Shown: positions 61,617 through 64,000 of the stretch, piece after piece
Layout of the letters: each line of letters opens with the position of its first letter
Numbering within the stretch: the stretch's first letter is position 1
Assembly (NCBI GenBank): GCA_026874595.1
Contig: CM049310.1
Coordinates: forward strand, 9,236,001-9,300,000
Length of the DNA stretch: 64,000 nucleotides
Origin: Sipunculus nudus
Lineage: Eukaryota > Annelida > Sipuncula > Golfingiida > Sipunculidae
Direction: 5' to 3'
The notes under the pieces: model-generated
Databases searched by the model: none
What the model was told of the DNA's origin: nothing
Seen by the model: the letters and a program-made list of their open reading frames with translations, nothing else
Position numbers and translations under genes: made by a program

Positions 61617-62988
61617 CTAGCACTCACCTTTCCTCTTTTTGGATTTTTTACATTTTGTACATTTGTATTTACCTTTGGGTACCTGAAAGGATATTTAAAC
61701 AAAACTGATGGAACCATTGTAGACACATAAAGTCACATTGTATCCAAGACGCTGGTGATGCTGCTGACTGTGAAATTTTGTAAGTGTCATGTGCACACGT
61801 GTCTGTTTAAAAAAAATGTTTGCACAAGACATTAACAGCCTGAGCTGTTCCATCTAGTATCAGGAAAAGATTATGTTCAAGCTGTATCAAATTCTTCATC
61901 AAACTGGGTGATTTTAAAATCTCCCTAGTCTCCCTCGATTGTCACCAGGGCACTGGTGGATACCCGTCTCCAGTTATGTCTGAGGTATCACAACCATATC
62001 CACCATACACAAGTGTATGTGTGTCTACAATGTTAATGGCAGGGCTAGAGAGGTACAGGGTAGGACTGCCAGTTTTAAACGAAACTGAACTGACAATGTA
62101 ACCATCATACAGTTTCAACTGAGTGACATGGGTGATGGGTAACCGCTGTGGGTCTGTGCTGAGATTTCTGAACCCCCCCCCCCCCCCAGATGCAAACATT
62201 TTGATTAGGACCCATAATGGCAGAGTGAAAAGCTCTCGTCACCTCTGGTCCTATTTGAAACTACTGCCATTTGGCTATGTTGCCTTGGACTTCCAATATG
62301 TATACACATTGGCCATCACAAGTTGACCTGAATAGCTGGTCTGCATAGTTCACAATGTCACCTCTGGACTTCACCATGGCACCTCCAAGTAAAATGTAAC
62401 CGTTAGACTGAATTCTTGTCAATGTGTGCCCATATCGCCCTGATGGCACATCCCTGGTTTGCAATGGCACCTTATCCAAGCCAGGCCCCATGACAGATGG
62501 TGACTACCCCATATGAAGACTGGCTGTCATTTAAGTACTATTTTGTCAAGAAACTGACAAAGTTTATATATCTCATGTTCAAGTCCACCAAACAGTATCA
62601 ACTGGTGGGGTTTTGTCCCAATGGTCTCTCCCTCTACTAGGTTTGGGCTAAGCAATGGTGGTATATTGGCCTCATGTGTCTCTTTGAATACTTTGACTTC
62701 TTACAGCTCCAGATTTCCACCCATTTTAGAAAATTTGTACCTGATAATGTGGGAACTTTTTGACCAAGTCATGTCCTCAGTATACCGGCACCCTCCTATT
62801 ATATATATATAATGGTTGCACTCATTCAGACTTATCTTACATGCTGAGTGTCCTTCTGCAGGATATACATCAGCATTGACAACATGAAGCGCATGCCGCT
62901 TTCTACTTACTTTTCTCTTGTCAGTTGTGTGCTGCTGGAAGCTTTTGATCTTCCATGGTAGATTTGTTTCAGATGCATCTGGCTCAAA
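61617..62988 (-). pseudogene. RAG2L: RAG2-like protein with kelch propeller and PHD finger, broken
   Basis: RAG2 is the kelch/PHD partner of RAG1. A minus-strand acceptor (ATTCTTTTGTAG) opens the exon at 62988. Kelch signatures follow in RAG2 order: YIYIIGGCR, LILFGGLE, then VPSGRYGHTL with ILLGG, a Gly-rich fourth blade, and LVYGGYG. After a decayed hinge comes a PHD finger, WIQCD-FMC-LQWFHQFCLNI then KYKCTKC, ending at TAG 61617-61619. Lesions: TAA at 62703, TGA at 62529, a frame change near 62500, a stop at 62261, a 15-base G run (62173-62187) whose length breaks the frame, a stop at 61942, and a frame change inside the PHD. The RAG2 call rests on blade order, spacing and the PHD, not on one motif. 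The 5' exon was not found. Confidence 0.85.
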
Positions 62989-63851
62989 CTACAAAAGAAT
63001 TTTAAAAAAAATTGAGAACAGACTGCTACTGTTTACAGATGTCTTTAAACTAAGTTATTTTCAAGTCTATGATGTATGTCTGAAACAAAAAAAATAACTG
63101 AAAGCTTGAAGCACACACAAATTGATGCATACACAAACGGCCGTACCAGTTTTATCAATCAGACTACCAGTTTGCCTCTGCTAGGGTAAGTGTTCAACAC
63201 CACCCCCCCCCCCTTCTACACATGACAAAGCCATGCATTCTTCAGATTGCACATTTCTGGTTTGTGTAATAATAATATGAAAAGGTTTCTGTTACAGGGA
63301 ATGATAATAGAAATTTAGCTTTTCCTTATGAGAATAACTAATTCAACCTTTGACTTGTACAGTGCTGGACTTATATTTTAGCAAACTCTGCATTATTGCC
63401 ATACTTAATGTATGTCCTACAGCTGCCATGGACTGGCTATTAAGTCAAGTCTACAAAATCATTAACTGAACTTCATTAGCTATTGAACATTATGTTTAAG
63501 GACTGAAACTATGCAAGAAAATAAACTGTTAAGAAAGATCTCACCATGACTATTTGTTCTTGTGGAAAAGGCGGATGGCTATAGTTGTACTATCACAAAA
63601 AAGTCGTATTATCACTTGAGAATTGAGTCTGATGTGACGGCAATGGTGGTAGTGGCACTCCACCCAAATGGTACTGACACCAACTGTCTGGCTTAGTATA
63701 GCACAACAAACCTGTTACTCATGGGTATAAAACTTACTAAATTATCATTAAAATTCTTAAATTACTAAATCACAAATCTGAAGTTTTCAGATTTTTCAAA
63801 TTTCAAGTCTTTCTTTAATCCAATGATAGTGTCTTCTTATAGTTCGGTTTC
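62989..63851. other. non-coding, probable intron upstream of RAG2L exon
   Basis: No further RAG2L exon recognised. Contains a C-tract at about 63202-63213. Confidence 0.5.
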
Positions 63852-63988
63852 TTATAGTGAAGCCTTCCTGGTGCTGGAGGGTGGTTCTGGAGCATCAGGT
63901 ATATTTGGATTCTGGTTGATCTCATCATCTCGGCCTACTGGGGCATCTTGATACCCATTTCCCATCGCTCTAAACGGCCAGGGTAACC
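63852..63988 (-). CDS. possible terminal exon of unidentified gene
   Basis: On the minus strand the acceptor-like CTTCATCTTCAG, at the very edge of the window, is followed by an open frame ending at TAA (63854-63852). It reads LPWPFRAMGNGYQDAPVGRD and then a Pro/Asn/Glu-rich tail. It has no stop until a plausible C-terminus, but it is short and the upstream part is outside the window. It could be a 3' exon of a host gene, or an unrelated ORF. Confidence 0.3.
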
Positions 63989-64000
63989 CTGAAGATGAAG

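Overview
This is eukaryotic, repeat-rich DNA: AT-rich introns and intergenic sequence, GT-AG splice signals, Ty3/gypsy LTR retrotransposons, a pogo-type DNA transposon and several satellites. There is no sign of a bacterial or organellar genome. The repeat types and RAG-like genes together suggest a marine invertebrate bilaterian (invertebrate deuterostome or lophotrochozoan). I cannot name the phylum from this window alone. Almost every recognisable protein belongs to a mobile element, and nearly all carry frameshifts or stops.

The most notable content is a pair of RAG-related genes. On the + strand at about 30.08-31.65 kb is a broken RAG1-like gene. It has the N-terminal zinc-binding segment, a RING finger and TRAF-like zinc finger, and the first half of the catalytic core including the DGMGD motif with the first catalytic Asp. 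It breaks off before the second and third acidic residues. On the - strand at about 61.62-62.99 kb is a RAG2-like gene with five recognisable kelch blades followed by a PHD finger. The two genes converge, as in ProtoRAG-type RAG transposons, but about 30 kb of nested younger elements lies between them. I read this as a decayed RAG1L/RAG2L locus, probably a fossil RAG transposon. I could not find its terminal inverted repeats by eye.

Layout. 0.7-1.25 kb: candidate host exon of 35-residue repeats. 5.7-7.2 kb: minisatellites. 7.37-12.20 kb: Ty3/gypsy element A with identical 131-bp LTRs. 12.2-17.4 kb: non-coding with dispersed repeats. 17.42-20.92 kb: pogo/Tigger-like transposon with TIRs and TA target duplication. 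23.1-25.15 kb: minisatellite with an SR-rich reading frame. 27-29.3 kb: dispersed repeats beginning with a hairpin. 30-31.65 kb: RAG1L. 32.8-38.0 kb: gypsy B inserted into the integrase of an older gypsy D fragment. 38.4-53.4 kb: two direct copies of a segmental duplication carrying a gypsy C fragment, an unidentified coding segment and a zinc-finger/TatD-nuclease gene. Copy 2 is interrupted by two insertions, one a TG...CA element with a 5-bp target duplication and an empty site in copy 1. 54.2-55.0 kb: gypsy E integrase. 56.1-58.3 kb: decayed C2H2 gene of a multicopy family. 59.4-60.6 kb: 158-bp satellite with 474-bp higher-order period. 61.6-63.0 kb: RAG2L. 63.85-63.99 kb: possible terminal exon of a further gene.
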